Positions 1-9,120 of a stretch of DNA of 64,000 nucleotides are shown piece by piece. A model generated the notes under the pieces. That model worked only from the letters and a program-made list of their open reading frames with translations, searched no databases and was not told where the DNA came from. Position numbers and translations under genes: made by a program. Source of the DNA: Croceicoccus hydrothermalis (GTDB lineage Bacteria > Pseudomonadota > Alphaproteobacteria > Sphingomonadales > Sphingomonadaceae); NCBI RefSeq assembly GCF_022378335.1, contig NZ_JAIQCI010000004.1, forward strand, positions 1 to 64,000, written 5' to 3'. Every line of letters begins with the position of its first letter. Position 1 is the first letter of the stretch.

Positions 1-167
1 CCAACGAAGGCGCCGACAGCTGGGTAATGATCGCCACTCTTATCGAGAGCGGCAAGTTACCAAGCATCGATTCGAACGCATGGATGAACGCCATGCTCAC
101 CAGTCTCGCCAACCGTCACTTGGATAAGCACATCGATCAACTGATGCCTTGGGCCTACAGGGGCTGA
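1..167 (+). mobile_element. C-terminal fragment of an IS66-family transposase (cut by the window edge)
   Basis: Reading from base 3, the frame is open to a TGA at 165-167 and gives about 54 residues. The end of the protein (ATLIESGKLPSID, then HIDQLMPWAYRG and stop) matches the conserved C-terminal tail of IS66 TnpC proteins, which usually finish with an IDELLPW-type motif. The rest of the transposase and its accessory genes would lie left of the window. The terminal inverted repeat of the element could not be located. The reading frame itself is intact as far as it can be seen. Confidence 0.75.
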
Positions 168-259
168 AAACACCGCTTACGCATCAAACAAATATAGCCG
201 GTCGAATGATCCTGCACCACAGCCTATACGCGCTCGGGATTTACGGGTTCACGACCTAG

Positions 260-381
260 GACCGCAACCGCATCGAAGGGATGTTCAAAAAACTCTAGCT
301 ATCACGTCGCATCACATTTCACTGCGGCAAGACCATTAAACCCTCGCCAGCCGTCTCAACATTGCCAGCATACGGCTATGA
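260..381 (+). pseudogene. Decayed C-terminus of an IS5-family transposase
   Basis: Positions 260-295 read DRNRIEGMFKKL, the conserved block before the catalytic Glu region of IS5-type DDE transposases. A TAG at 296-298 stops the frame. The frame continues after the stop with RRIT (family: RRIATRYDK) and then shifts, and 358-378 reads NIASIRL, the usual ending of the family. One in-frame stop plus a frameshift within 120 bp mean it is dead. Nothing upstream of 260 is clearly recognisable, so most of the element is missing. The remaining bases 168-259 and 382-404 show nothing further. Confidence 0.6.
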
Positions 382-404
382 CTTAATTATCTTGTCAACA
401 CGAC

Positions 405-1880
405 CTAAAAAGCCCGATCGTGAACCAATACACGTGCGGTAGCGAAGCTAATCGATATGTCCCTCCATAACGACCAGCCATCCATGTATTGAAGGTCCGA
501 CTGCAGCCGATTGGTGAGATCGCCTTCCGTATCAGTCGCGCCGCGAAAACCCCGTACCTGCGCAAGGCCGGTAAGGCCGGGCTTTAGCGTGTGACGCTGC
601 CAATATCGCGAATCAATTTCCCAGAAAAGTTTGTCACCAGCCTGCGAACCGAGGGCATGCGGACGCGGCCCCACGATACTCATGCTTCCTCCCAGAACGT
701 TGAGTAACTGTGGAACCTCATCCAGCGACGTTCGGCGCAAGAAACGACCGACCTTGGTAATTCGATCGTCATCCTTGGACGCCGAACGATTTCCCGCGCT
801 GTCCAGTCGGTCGCTGCGCATGGAACGAAACTTGTAGATCGAAAAAAGCTGGTTCGACCGCCCCATTCGTTTCTGAAGAAAGAAGACAGGGCCGCGATCC
901 TCAAGCCAGATCGCCAGGGCAATAAGCCCCAGCAAAGGAGAGAGAAGTATGACCGCCGGGCCAGCCACGGCGAGGTCAAAGGCACGCTTCATGATACGAG
1001 CGCGAAGACCAAGCGGTCGATGCGAAATCAGCAGAATTCCCATCCCATCGCGAACGTGCGCGCCCAAAGCACCAAGCTCCCTAACGGAATCATCGAGAAT
1101 TTCGCCATCAACCGAAAGGCATTTAAGAGCGTGCGCCCATTCACCTCGGCGTTCCGGCGCACAAGAAACCAGAACGCGGTCCATGTGACGTAACATCTTG
1201 CCCAGCCGTTCGATCGCTTCGGGATTCCCGATATCTGGACGAAGACCAAAGCGCTCCGCATCGAAATAATACGCATTGTCGCTTTCGATCTTCGGCCCCC
1301 CATCAGACACGATAAGGAAATTTTCACCTGTCGTACCGCACCTTTGCCGGATGACCGAACGCATCTGATCACGCACGAAGATGATCGTGATCACCGAAAA
1401 TAGAAGCGATAGCGCCATGGTGCTGCGCGAAAATTCCGCGCTGGATTTGGCAAAAAATGCGACGAAGGTGATGATCGCGGCCGCGACAAGCAAAGCCACA
1501 ATCGCCCGCAGAATCGAGAAGGTCGGCTGTCGCAAGGCTTTTATCGAATAGCTGCCGTTATAAAGTCCGATGGTCAGAAAAACCGGCAGGATCATCTGTA
1601 TCTGCATCATCGATTGCGGTGCGAACATCGCACCAAGATAGATATAGCTCGCCAAGAAAAACCCAAAGGCAAGCGCCGCCAAGTCTCCGATAACGAGCAT
1701 GAGGTAGCATTGGAGACGCCCCTGCTCGAGTGACGGAATGCGCGCTAACTGCGAAGGTGTTAGTATCCTGCGATCCTGCCGTGCCGAGATTGAGGTTTGG
1801 CGCTTGCCTTTTTTCGTAGGCCGCGCATCGGTTGCAATTCTGGAATTTAGTAGCATCGGTTTGATCCGTTCCACTTTCAC
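405..1880 (-). CDS. Exopolysaccharide polyprenyl-phosphate glycosylphosphotransferase (sugar transferase)
   Basis: A 491-residue membrane enzyme that transfers a sugar-1-phosphate from a nucleotide sugar to undecaprenyl phosphate, the first step of exopolysaccharide or capsule assembly (WcaJ/GumD/SpsB type). The N-terminal third has hydrophobic segments (around residues 60-160). After a central cytoplasmic region, residues about 300-491 are the bacterial sugar-transferase domain: a membrane entry helix, then FLQKRMGRSN, IYKFRSMRSD, TSLDEVPQLLNVL and SIVGPRPHAL, all signature blocks of the family. The start is GTG at 1880; an ATG eight codons later (1856) is a possible alternative with a better upstream purine stretch. 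No other polysaccharide genes lie to its right, so any cluster would be beyond the left edge. Confidence 0.9.
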   Translation of the reverse strand: MKVERIKPMLLNSRIATDARPTKKGKRQTSISARQDRRILTPSQLARIPSLEQGRLQCYLMLVIGDLAALAFGFFLASYIYLGAMFAPQSMMQIQMILPVFLTIGLYNGSYSIKALRQPTFSILRAIVALLVAAAIITFVAFFAKSSAEFSRSTMALSLLFSVITIIFVRDQMRSVIRQRCGTTGENFLIVSDGGPKIESDNAYYFDAERFGLRPDIGNPEAIERLGKMLRHMDRVLVSCAPERRGEWAHALKCLSVDGEILDDSVRELGALGAHVRDGMGILLISHRPLGLRARIMKRAFDLAVAGPAVILLSPLLGLIALAIWLEDRGPVFFLQKRMGRSNQLFSIYKFRSMRSDRLDSAGNRSASKDDDRITKVGRFLRRTSLDEVPQLLNVLGGSMSIVGPRPHALGSQAGDKLFWEIDSRYWQRHTLKPGLTGLAQVRGFRGATDTEGDLTNRLQSDLQYMDGWSLWRDISISFATARVLVHDRAF

Positions 1881-1993
1881 CGACTAAGGGTCGTTACCCG
1901 AAGCACGCTAAGGGCTATTCCATGTTGCATCGCAGCATACACGGCCAAAGCCATATGGCAAAGTAATACCAACCAATGAATAGGCTTTTATAC

Positions 1994-3028
1994 CTAATGG
2001 CCAGATTGCGATGCCGCTCGTGCGATATTGGTACAACCTATACGAAAATTGAGCGAAGCCGTCTGGCTATCGGCCAGAAGCTGCCGATGCATCGCTACCA
2101 GTCGTTGAGACAATCGAGCCAGACGTGGACCCCGCCAGCGAGAAAGCTGGTCTGCGATCGCACCCTTTTCCATAAAGAACACACCGGGTTGCTGAGCGAC
2201 GAACGCGGCGACATCGGCTCGGGACCCCAATTTAGATGACAATTCGGTCAGTTTTGCTACCCGACGCTCCATCGCGAGCAAAGTGCCAACTGGATTCATA
2301 TCCAGTTGCTGAAACCGCGTAAGCTCCTCGCCAAGCCGCTCTAGGTTTCCGGACAGAACCGCATCCACCAGCGCCATCATTCCGTCGTCTTCGGTCACAG
2401 CACCGATCGCATGCACGTCAGCTTCGGAGACGGAACGGGGTGCTTCTGGCGCAGCGTCGATATAAAGAGCCAGCTTCGCGATTTCCGATTTCGCCATGCG
2501 GGTGTCCAGCCCAACCGATCCGGCGATCCGTTGGGCCAATTCCGAGCCCATGCGCAGTCCCGCCGCATCAGCCATATGTCGCACTTCCGATGTCACGGAA
2601 CGAATGTCGGGCGGGTAGAACATCGCGACCAGCGCATCGTCCCGCTTTTCCAACAACTTGGCCGTGCGCGATTTGTCAGTCGCACCCGATGCCAAGATAA
2701 GCACCGGCCAACCATCGGCCACCGTCTCGCTCTCGATAAGGATCTTTAACGCTTCGAGCGCTTCTTCCGCCTGAACGCGTACGAAAATATGGCGCGTGTC
2801 CCCGAACAAGGAAGTAGAGCGGGTTTCGTCCGACAGCCTGACCGGATCACGCTTCAATTCTGAGCCGCCAATCTCCACCCGCTCGCCAGCTTTTTCGCCC
2901 AACAGGGTTATTAGGCGCATTGCGGCAGCATGGGCGCCCGCCTCGTCCGGCCCGCAAAAGAAGAAGATTTTCGCCGTCTGCACAGCCTGCGGCGCAATCT
3001 GTGCAAAATTGCTGTTCTTTGCTTTCAC
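1994..3028 (-). CDS. holA: DNA polymerase III subunit delta
   Basis: A 344-residue clamp-loader subunit that opens the beta sliding clamp. The N-terminal part (IFFFCGPDEAGAHAAA) is the divergent P-loop-like opening of HolA, followed by the expected three-domain length with a helical collar domain at the end (FRIGCTNIARAASQS). It is the last gene of the leftward operon DUF3576-leuS-lptE-holA and its start overlaps the lptE stop by 4 bp, so translational coupling is likely. The lptE-holA pairing is a common alphaproteobacterial arrangement. Intergenic 1881-1993 shows no feature I can support. Confidence 0.92.
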   Translation of the reverse strand: MKAKNSNFAQIAPQAVQTAKIFFFCGPDEAGAHAAAMRLITLLGEKAGERVEIGGSELKRDPVRLSDETRSTSLFGDTRHIFVRVQAEEALEALKILIESETVADGWPVLILASGATDKSRTAKLLEKRDDALVAMFYPPDIRSVTSEVRHMADAAGLRMGSELAQRIAGSVGLDTRMAKSEIAKLALYIDAAPEAPRSVSEADVHAIGAVTEDDGMMALVDAVLSGNLERLGEELTRFQQLDMNPVGTLLAMERRVAKLTELSSKLGSRADVAAFVAQQPGVFFMEKGAIADQLSRWRGPRLARLSQRLVAMHRQLLADSQTASLNFRIGCTNIARAASQSGH

Positions 3029-3534
3029 CGTTCAGCTTCACGCGATTGGTCGCGCAGTTTCAGCGCCAGCGTGGCAACGATCCGGTCGGCAACCACCTGC
3101 GTCAAGTTTTCGAGTGCGGTCTGCTCCGCCGCGATCGTAGCATATTCGCTCGAAACCACATCGACCCCGGCATCGGAACCAGACGTGGTGTCCAGCATGA
3201 CCGCCCCGGTCGCCACATCCACGAGCCGATAACGCGCACGCAACGTGCGCCTTTCACGTCCGATCGTATCGTTCTTCAACAGCCCCAGCCCTTCGAGTCG
3301 ATTGTCTAGCCGTACGTCGAGCCGGTACCGCGTTGGCACCGCCCCGCTCGCGCCCAGCCGCTCGATCAACGCATCGCGCATGAGCCAGCCCGACTGCCCC
3401 TCAATGGGCGACACCTCGATCCCGGAGAGCCCGGACGCGACCGCTCCATCGCCGCCACCAGCATATACCGGCTGCAACGCGCACGCCGAAAGCGGCATCG
3501 TCGCGAGCGCGAGGAGAAGAACCGCCGCCCGCAT
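3025..3534 (-). CDS. lptE: LPS-assembly lipoprotein LptE
   Basis: A 169-residue outer-membrane lipoprotein that plugs the LptD barrel and helps insert lipopolysaccharide. The lipobox is clear: a hydrophobic leader of about 16 residues, then LSAC with Cys at about residue 18. The body carries the LptE-type segments on ordered beta strands (RYRLDVRLDNRLEGLG, RARYRLVDVATG) and a helical end. The start ATG overlaps the last base of the leuS stop, and the end overlaps holA by 4 bp, so the three are tightly coupled. Confidence 0.88.
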   Translation of the reverse strand: MRAAVLLLALATMPLSACALQPVYAGGGDGAVASGLSGIEVSPIEGQSGWLMRDALIERLGASGAVPTRYRLDVRLDNRLEGLGLLKNDTIGRERRTLRARYRLVDVATGAVMLDTTSGSDAGVDVVSSEYATIAAEQTALENLTQVVADRIVATLALKLRDQSREAER

Positions 3535-6059
3535 CAGACCACCAGATTGACCAGCCGGTCGGGTACGACGATCACCTTGCGGATTTCGGCCCCGTCGAGA
3601 TTGCGCTGCACCTTCTCGCTCGACAGCGCGAGCCGCTCCAGCTCGTCCTTCGGCAAGCCCTTCGCCACGGTCAGCGTGTCGCGCAGCTTGCCCTTGATCT
3701 GCACCGCGATCGTCACCTCGTCCTCGACAAGCAGGCTTTCTTCCACGGACGGCCAGGGCGCGTCTGCGATAAGCCCTTCGCCGCCGCTGCGCGACCAGGT
3801 TTCCTCACAAAGATGCGGCATCATCGGGCTGGCGAGATGCATCAGCGCGGTGATCGCGTCGTTGCGGCTGACCGATGGCGGCGCCTTTTCCGTCGCGTTG
3901 GTCAGCTCGTAGATCCGCGCGACCGCCTTGTTGAAGGACAGGGCCTCGATATCCTCACCGACGGCGGCGATCGCCTGATGCGTCTTGCGGGCGAGCGGCT
4001 TGTCCTCGCCCGTCGCAGCATCGTCGACCTGTCCGAACAGGCGCCACAGACGCTGCACGAAACGGCCGCAGCCCTCGATCCCCGCCTCGCTCCACGGCAG
4101 GTCGCGTTCCGGCGGACTGTCGGAGAGCATGAACCAGCGCACCGCATCGGCGCCATATTGCGCGATGATCTCGTCGGGGTCGACGACGTTCTTCTTCGAC
4201 TTCGACATCTTGATGACGCGGCCGATGTCCACTGCGCCACCATCATCCTTCAATGTCGCGCCCTCTGCCGCCCGGCTGATTTCCGATGGCGCGTAATAGA
4301 CCGGCTGCCCGTTGGGACCGGTGCGCGAATAGGTTTCGTGCGTCACCATGCCTTGCGTAAACAATTGCCGGAACGGTTCGGCGACATCGATCATGCCGAT
4401 GTGTTTCAGCGCCCGCGTCCAGAATCGCGCATAGAGCAGGTGCAGGATCGCATGCTCGATCCCGCCGATATACTGATCGACCGGCAACCATGCGGAAATT
4501 TCCGCAGGATCGAACGGGCGGTCGGCGGGCTGGCTCGCGAAACGCAGGAAATACCAGCTGGAATCCACGAACGTGTCGAGCGTGTCAGTCTCCCGCTCCG
4601 CCTTGCCGCCGCATTTCGGACAATCGACATGCTTCCACGTCGCATGCCGTTCGAGCGGATTGCCCGGCGTCTGAAAATCGACATCCTCGGGGAGCGTGAT
4701 CGGCAGGCTGTCCATCGGCGCAGGCACGACGCCGCAATCCGCGCAATGGATGAACGGGATCGGCGTCCCCCAGTAACGCTGACGGCTCACGCCCCAGTCG
4801 CGCAGGCGCCACACGGTCTTGCCCTCGCCCCACGTGCCCTTTTGCGCACGGGCGATCACCTCGGCCTTGGCATCGGCGACGCTCATGCCGTCGAGAAAGT
4901 CGGAATTGACGATGACGCCCTCGCCCGCCTCGGCCGCCCCGGCGAAGGGCGTGTCCGCCTCCTCCGCACTGGCGGCAACCACACGCCGGATCGGCAGGCC
5001 GTATTTCGTGGCGAATTCGAAGTCGCGGCTGTCATGGCCGGGCACGCCCATCACCGCGCCGGTGCCGTAATCCATGAGCACGAAATTGGCGATATAGACC
5101 GGCAATTCCTCGCCCGTGAACGGGTGGTCTGACCGCAGCCCGGTGTCGTATCCGAGCTTTTCCGCGGTCTCCAGCTCCACCGCGGTCGTGCCGCCGGCGC
5201 GGCACGTCTCGATAAAGGCCGCCGCCTCGCCCGACGTGTCGGCCAGTGCGCGGGCAATCGGGTGCTCAGCCGCTATGGCGATGAAACTGGCGCCGAAGAT
5301 CGTGTCGGGCCGGGTCGAATAGACCTCGATCTCATCGTCGAAATTGCTGCCCTTGAAATGGAATTGCAAACCTTGCGACTTGCCGATCCAGTTCTCCTGC
5401 ATCAGCCGCACCTTGTCCGGCCACATGTCGAGATTGCCCAGGCCGTCGAGCAATTCGTCGGCAAATTGCGTGATCTTCAAGAACCACTGCGACAGCTTGC
5501 GCTTTTCTACCAGCGCGCCCGAACGCCAGCCACGCCCGTCGATCACCTGCTCATTCGCGAGCACGGTCATGTCGACCGGGTCCCAGTTGACGGCGCTTTC
5601 CTTGCGATAGACCAGCCCGGCTTCGTAAAGCGCGAGGAACAGCGCCTGCTCATGCCCGTAATATTCGGGGTCGCAGGTCGCGAATTCGCGCGTCCAGTCG
5701 AGCGCGAAGCCCAGCCGCTTCAACTGTGCCTTCATGTTGGCGATATTCTCGCGGGTCCAGCCGCCGGGGTGCACGCCCTTTTCCATGGCGGCGTTTTCGG
5801 CCGGCATGCCGAACGCGTCCCAGCCCATGGGGTGCAGCACCTCGTGCCCCGTTGCCTTCTTGTACCGCGCGAGCACGTCGCCCATCGTGTAGTTGCGGAC
5901 ATGGCCGATATGGATGCGCCCGGACGGGTAGGGAAACATCTCCAGCACGTAGCTTTTAGGCTTCGCGCTCGCCGAATCGGCACGGAAGGTTTCCGCATCG
6001 TCCCACGCGCGCTGCCAGCGCCCGTCGGCCTGCGACGGATCGAAACGCTCTTCGCTCAT
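3534..6059 (-). CDS. leuS: Leucyl-tRNA synthetase
   Basis: An 841-residue class I aminoacyl-tRNA synthetase that charges tRNA-Leu. The HIGH motif is in [15 protein letters not shown] near residue 45, the KMSKS loop is in [15 protein letters not shown] near residue 610, and the editing (CP1) insertion lies between them. A zinc-type Cys cluster is visible around [10 protein letters not shown] and CPKCGGKAE. The length is typical. It sits 19 bp downstream of the DUF3576 gene and ends one base into lptE, an arrangement seen across alphaproteobacteria. Confidence 0.98.
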   Translation of the reverse strand: MSEERFDPSQADGRWQRAWDDAETFRADSASAKPKSYVLEMFPYPSGRIHIGHVRNYTMGDVLARYKKATGHEVLHPMGWDAFGMPAENAAMEKGVHPGGWTRENIANMKAQLKRLGFALDWTREFATCDPEYYGHEQALFLALYEAGLVYRKESAVNWDPVDMTVLANEQVIDGRGWRSGALVEKRKLSQWFLKITQFADELLDGLGNLDMWPDKVRLMQENWIGKSQGLQFHFKGSNFDDEIEVYSTRPDTIFGASFIAIAAEHPIARALADTSGEAAAFIETCRAGGTTAVELETAEKLGYDTGLRSDHPFTGEELPVYIANFVLMDYGTGAVMGVPGHDSRDFEFATKYGLPIRRVVAASAEEADTPFAGAAEAGEGVIVNSDFLDGMSVADAKAEVIARAQKGTWGEGKTVWRLRDWGVSRQRYWGTPIPFIHCADCGVVPAPMDSLPITLPEDVDFQTPGNPLERHATWKHVDCPKCGGKAERETDTLDTFVDSSWYFLRFASQPADRPFDPAEISAWLPVDQYIGGIEHAILHLLYARFWTRALKHIGMIDVAEPFRQLFTQGMVTHETYSRTGPNGQPVYYAPSEISRAAEGATLKDDGGAVDIGRVIKMSKSKKNVVDPDEIIAQYGADAVRWFMLSDSPPERDLPWSEAGIEGCGRFVQRLWRLFGQVDDAATGEDKPLARKTHQAIAAVGEDIEALSFNKAVARIYELTNATEKAPPSVSRNDAITALMHLASPMMPHLCEETWSRSGGEGLIADAPWPSVEESLLVEDEVTIAVQIKGKLRDTLTVAKGLPKDELERLALSSEKVQRNLDGAEIRKVIVVPDRLVNLVV

Positions 6060-6078
6060 GCCTCGCGTATCCCCCGGA

Positions 6079-6531
6079 TCAGCCGATCACCGCGTTCCGG
6101 CGCAATTCGCGCGCGCGGGTGAGGATGATGTCTTCCAGCTTCTGCACCGTGGCGGCCTGCACCGGGGCATCGACCCATCCGCCGCCATGCGCGACCTGGC
6201 GGCTGGCCGCGACGCGCAGCGCATCGGCGCGCAGGTCGGTGTCGAGGATGCTGACTGTCATCTTCATGCGTTCGGCCGGATTTTCGGGGTTGCTGTACCA
6301 GTCGGTCACGATGACCCCGCCCGCGCTGTCGGCCTGCACCAACGGCATGAAGGACAGCGTGTCGAGGCTGGCGCGCCACAGATAGCTGTTGACGCCGATG
6401 GTCGCGACCTGCGCCGCGGCGGCTTCGGTCTGCACGCGTTCGGGCCCGCCGCATCCGGACAATGCGGACAGGGCGGCCAGCCCTGCGATAGCGACAGAAA
6501 CGGTGGAAAAGCGAGGGCGTTGACCGGTCAT
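6079..6531 (-). CDS. DUF3576 domain lipoprotein
   Basis: About 150 residues from the ATG at 6531, preferred because it places a lipoprotein signal ([14 protein letters not shown]) at the N-terminus; longer in-frame starts would only add low-complexity Arg/Pro sequence. The mature part contains the DUF3576 blocks [34 protein letters not shown] and RRNAVIG near the end. Its biochemical function is unknown. It is the first gene of the leuS operon. The adjacent stretch 6532-6906 between divergent genes presumably holds the promoters, but I see no convincing boxes there. Confidence 0.85.
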   Translation of the reverse strand: MTGQRPRFSTVSVAIAGLAALSALSGCGGPERVQTEAAAAQVATIGVNSYLWRASLDTLSFMPLVQADSAGGVIVTDWYSNPENPAERMKMTVSILDTDLRADALRVAASRQVAHGGGWVDAPVQAATVQKLEDIILTRARELRRNAVIG

Positions 6532-6906
6532 TGCGGGACTTTCGTTCGTCGATTCGCCCGCCGGGGCGAACGTATCTGGCACAAGGGATCGGCCCGCGCC
6601 GCGATGGGCGGGCCACATGTTTCGCGCGCTCTATCACCGTGCGCGCCTCGGCGGCAAGTTTTTGCACGCGCGCCGCCGATGCCCGGTCCGGCGTGAACGA
6701 GGGCCGAACCGCGCGCGCCGTAACGACCCGGCTGTCGATTCAATGCAACAGTCGGTCAGGGAACTGTCATCGAACCGACGCATTCATTTGGCAGTGCGCC
6801 CTACGACAGGTTATGCATGTTTATCTCCGTGCCCTGCAATCGGGTCATGACGGCGAAAGCTTTCCGGTGTATAAGGAAGGCGAGTGAGATTCAGGGGATC
6901 AGGACT

Positions 6907-7761
6907 GTGGCGTCGCAAGGTACGAAATTCGGCACGAAACGGTGGGGCATTGCCCTGCTGACGGGTGCTGCGTTCGTCGCGGCCCTGCCCAGTGCGGTCG
7001 CCGCCGCCAGCAATGGCCTGATCGATAAGGCCGACGCCGATTCGATGGCCGGGCGCATTCTTTCGGTAAGCTCCGACGGGCTTACCGCTTTCACCCCGTC
7101 CTCCGCCGACCCCCGCCTGCTCGCCCGGTTGAGCGGCGCGCAGGGCGACGCGCAGGACAACAGCGGCATTTTCCGTTTCACCCCCGCCGGCGCGAAAAAG
7201 ACGGGCAAGCGCGCCGTGACGGTCGCCGTACGAGTCAACACCGATACCGTCCGCGCCATTTCCATGCGCGCGGGCGCGGTCGGCGGATTGGACGCCGGTC
7301 GCGGCGCTTCGATACCCAGCATTTCGCCCGTCGCCTTCAACCTGGGCATGGCGCGCGGCTATCAGGGTTTTGGCGTCGAGCGCGGCGAATCGAACACGAT
7401 CGGCCGTGCCGGATCGGGCGCGGGCATTGCGGGAAGCGCGAACCGCACGTTGACCCTGCCGGGCGAGGTTCGCAAGCTCGACATGCCCGACCTGTCCAGC
7501 TTTACCCCGTCGAAGGCGAAGCCCAGCCGGTTCAGCGCCACGGTCAATCTCGACGAGAGACAGTTCCCGGTCGATACGGTCCGGAGCGGCGAAACCGGGT
7601 CCGACGTGTCGGTCGATGTCGGCGGCGCCTATCGCGTGGCCCGCAACCTGAAGGTTACCGCCGGCCTTCGTTACTCCGCCGACCGCAACCGGATCGCCCC
7701 GCTCACGGATGAGGAGCAGGACGCACAGGCCGTCTATGTCGGGACGCAGTTCCGTTTCTGA
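6907..7761 (+). CDS. Secreted protein of unknown function, possibly an outer-membrane barrel
   Basis: 284 residues from a GTG at 6907 with a purine-rich stretch just upstream. An in-frame ATG at 6817 would add 30 residues ahead of the signal peptide and is less likely. The leader is Lys/Arg followed by IALLTGAAFVAALPSAVAAAS, a plausible Sec signal. The middle is Ser/Gly/Ala-rich and low in complexity. The last 60 residues alternate polar and hydrophobic positions (VDVGGAYRVARNLKVTAGLRY) and end GTQFRF with a terminal Phe, as outer-membrane barrels do. I do not recognise a family. Confidence 0.7.
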   Translation: MASQGTKFGTKRWGIALLTGAAFVAALPSAVAAASNGLIDKADADSMAGRILSVSSDGLTAFTPSSADPRLLARLSGAQGDAQDNSGIFRFTPAGAKKTGKRAVTVAVRVNTDTVRAISMRAGAVGGLDAGRGASIPSISPVAFNLGMARGYQGFGVERGESNTIGRAGSGAGIAGSANRTLTLPGEVRKLDMPDLSSFTPSKAKPSRFSATVNLDERQFPVDTVRSGETGSDVSVDVGGAYRVARNLKVTAGLRYSADRNRIAPLTDEEQDAQAVYVGTQFRF

Positions 7762-7887
7762 TTCCTGCCGCAGATGCGTAGCCAAATTGCTGCATTGCCA
7801 TAGTTTCGATCCGACCGAATAAGAGGTTGTGACCGTCCGCCGCTATCCCTAACCTTTTGAGGAGGAGAGCAGGCGGAAAGGATGTTC

Positions 7888-8610
7888 ATGTCAAAAATTG
7901 CAGTGGTTACGGGCGGAACACGCGGCATTGGCGAAGGGATCAGCCTCGCCCTGCGCGAGATGGGATGCACAGTTGTCGCCAACTACGCCGGCAATGACGA
8001 AAAGGCGAAAGCGTTCAGCGAGCGCACCGGAATCAAGACGGCCAAGTTCGACGTCGGCGATCACGACGCGGTGACGCAGGGTTGCAGCCAGATCGCCGGG
8101 GATGTCGGCCCCATCGACATTGTCGTCAACAACGCCGGCATTACCCGCGACGGGGTCTTGCACAAGATGACGTGGGACGACTGGAACGAGGTGATGCGGA
8201 TCAATCTCGGCGGTTGCTTCAACATGGCGAAGGCCACGTTCCCCGGCATGCGCGAACGCAAATGGGGCCGCATCGTCAATATCGGGTCGGTCAACGGCCA
8301 GGCCGGTCAATACGGGCAGGTCAACTATGCCGCGGCGAAATCGGGCATCCACGGCTTTACCAAGGCGCTGGCGCAGGAAGGCGCGAAATATGGCGTGACG
8401 GTCAATGCCATCGCCCCAGGCTATATCGACACGGACATGGTGGCGGCGGTGCCGGAACCGGTTCTGGAAAAGATCATCGCGAAAATCCCGGTCGGACGGC
8501 TGGGCCATGCCGACGAAATCGCGCGCGGCGTCGCGTTTTGCTGTTCCGAGGATGCGACCTTCGTGACGGGCTCCACGCTCAGCATCAATGGCGGGCAACA
8601 CATGTATTGA
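7888..8610 (+). CDS. phaB: Acetoacetyl-CoA reductase
   Basis: A 240-residue short-chain dehydrogenase that reduces acetoacetyl-CoA to (R)-3-hydroxybutyryl-CoA with NADPH for polyhydroxybutyrate synthesis. Residues visible: the nucleotide-binding VTGGTRGIGEGIS, NNAGITRDG, the catalytic Ser in NIGSVNGQAGQ, YAAAKSG with Tyr and Lys, and the PhaB-type ending TGSTLSINGGQHMY. ATG at 7888 is preferred over 7882 because the GGAAAGG motif ends 6 bp before it. No phaA or phaC is next to it. A strong terminator follows. Confidence 0.93.
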   Translation: MSKIAVVTGGTRGIGEGISLALREMGCTVVANYAGNDEKAKAFSERTGIKTAKFDVGDHDAVTQGCSQIAGDVGPIDIVVNNAGITRDGVLHKMTWDDWNEVMRINLGGCFNMAKATFPGMRERKWGRIVNIGSVNGQAGQYGQVNYAAAKSGIHGFTKALAQEGAKYGVTVNAIAPGYIDTDMVAAVPEPVLEKIIAKIPVGRLGHADEIARGVAFCCSEDATFVTGSTLSINGGQHMY

Positions 8611-8633
8611 TCGAATCGCGTGCGATTCGCATG

Positions 8634-8670
8634 GGGCGGTCCGTTCTCTTCCGAACGGGCCGCCCTTTTT
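8634..8670. terminator. Rho-independent terminator between phaB and dut
   Basis: GGGCGGTCCGTTC pairs with GAACGGGCCGCCC across a six-base loop and is followed by five T on the plus strand (8666-8670). It lies between the stop codons of two convergent genes. A second palindrome (CGAATCGC/GCGATTCG) sits just upstream at about 8612-8629. Confidence 0.88.
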
Positions 8671-8673
8671 CCA

Positions 8674-9120
8674 TCAATCCCGCCCGGTCGATCCGAAACC
8701 GGCCGCACCGCGAAGGGTGTCAGACAATGCGTCGGCTTCCTCGATTCCGACGCGGCGCACATCGGCGATGACCGCCTGGGCGATCCGGTCGCCATGCGCG
8801 ATGGTGAATGCCGCCTCGCCGAGATTGTGCAGACCCACCATGACGACACCGCGATAATCCTCGTCGACCGTGCCCGGGCTGTTGGGCACGATGATCCGAT
8901 GTTTCAGCGCCATGCCCGAACGCGGGCGGATCTGCATTTCCGTCCCGCGCGGCAGCTCGACGCGAAACCCGGTCGACACCAGTGCCAGTTCGCCGGGCGC
9001 CAGCGTCACCGCCCCATCGGGGAGAAACGCACGCAGATCCATGCCCGCCGCCCCCGCGCTTGCATAATGGGGGAGCGGGAGATCATTGCCCTCCACCCGG
9101 CTGAAACGCACGGCGGTCAT
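8674..9120 (-). CDS. dut: Deoxyuridine 5'-triphosphate nucleotidohydrolase (dUTPase)
   Basis: A 148-residue homotrimeric enzyme that hydrolyses dUTP to dUMP and pyrophosphate, keeping uracil out of DNA and feeding thymidylate synthesis. All five dUTPase motifs are visible: AGMDLRA, PRSGMALK, GTVDEDYRG with the catalytic Asp, GDRIAQAV, and the C-terminal RGAAGFGSTG lid. The start overlaps the coaBC stop by 4 bp. It is the last gene of the leftward mutM-ubiE-ubiB-coaBC-dut run, and coaBC-dut adjacency is common in proteobacteria. Confidence 0.97.
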   Translation of the reverse strand: MTAVRFSRVEGNDLPLPHYASAGAAGMDLRAFLPDGAVTLAPGELALVSTGFRVELPRGTEMQIRPRSGMALKHRIIVPNSPGTVDEDYRGVVMVGLHNLGEAAFTIAHGDRIAQAVIADVRRVGIEEADALSDTLRGAAGFGSTGRD

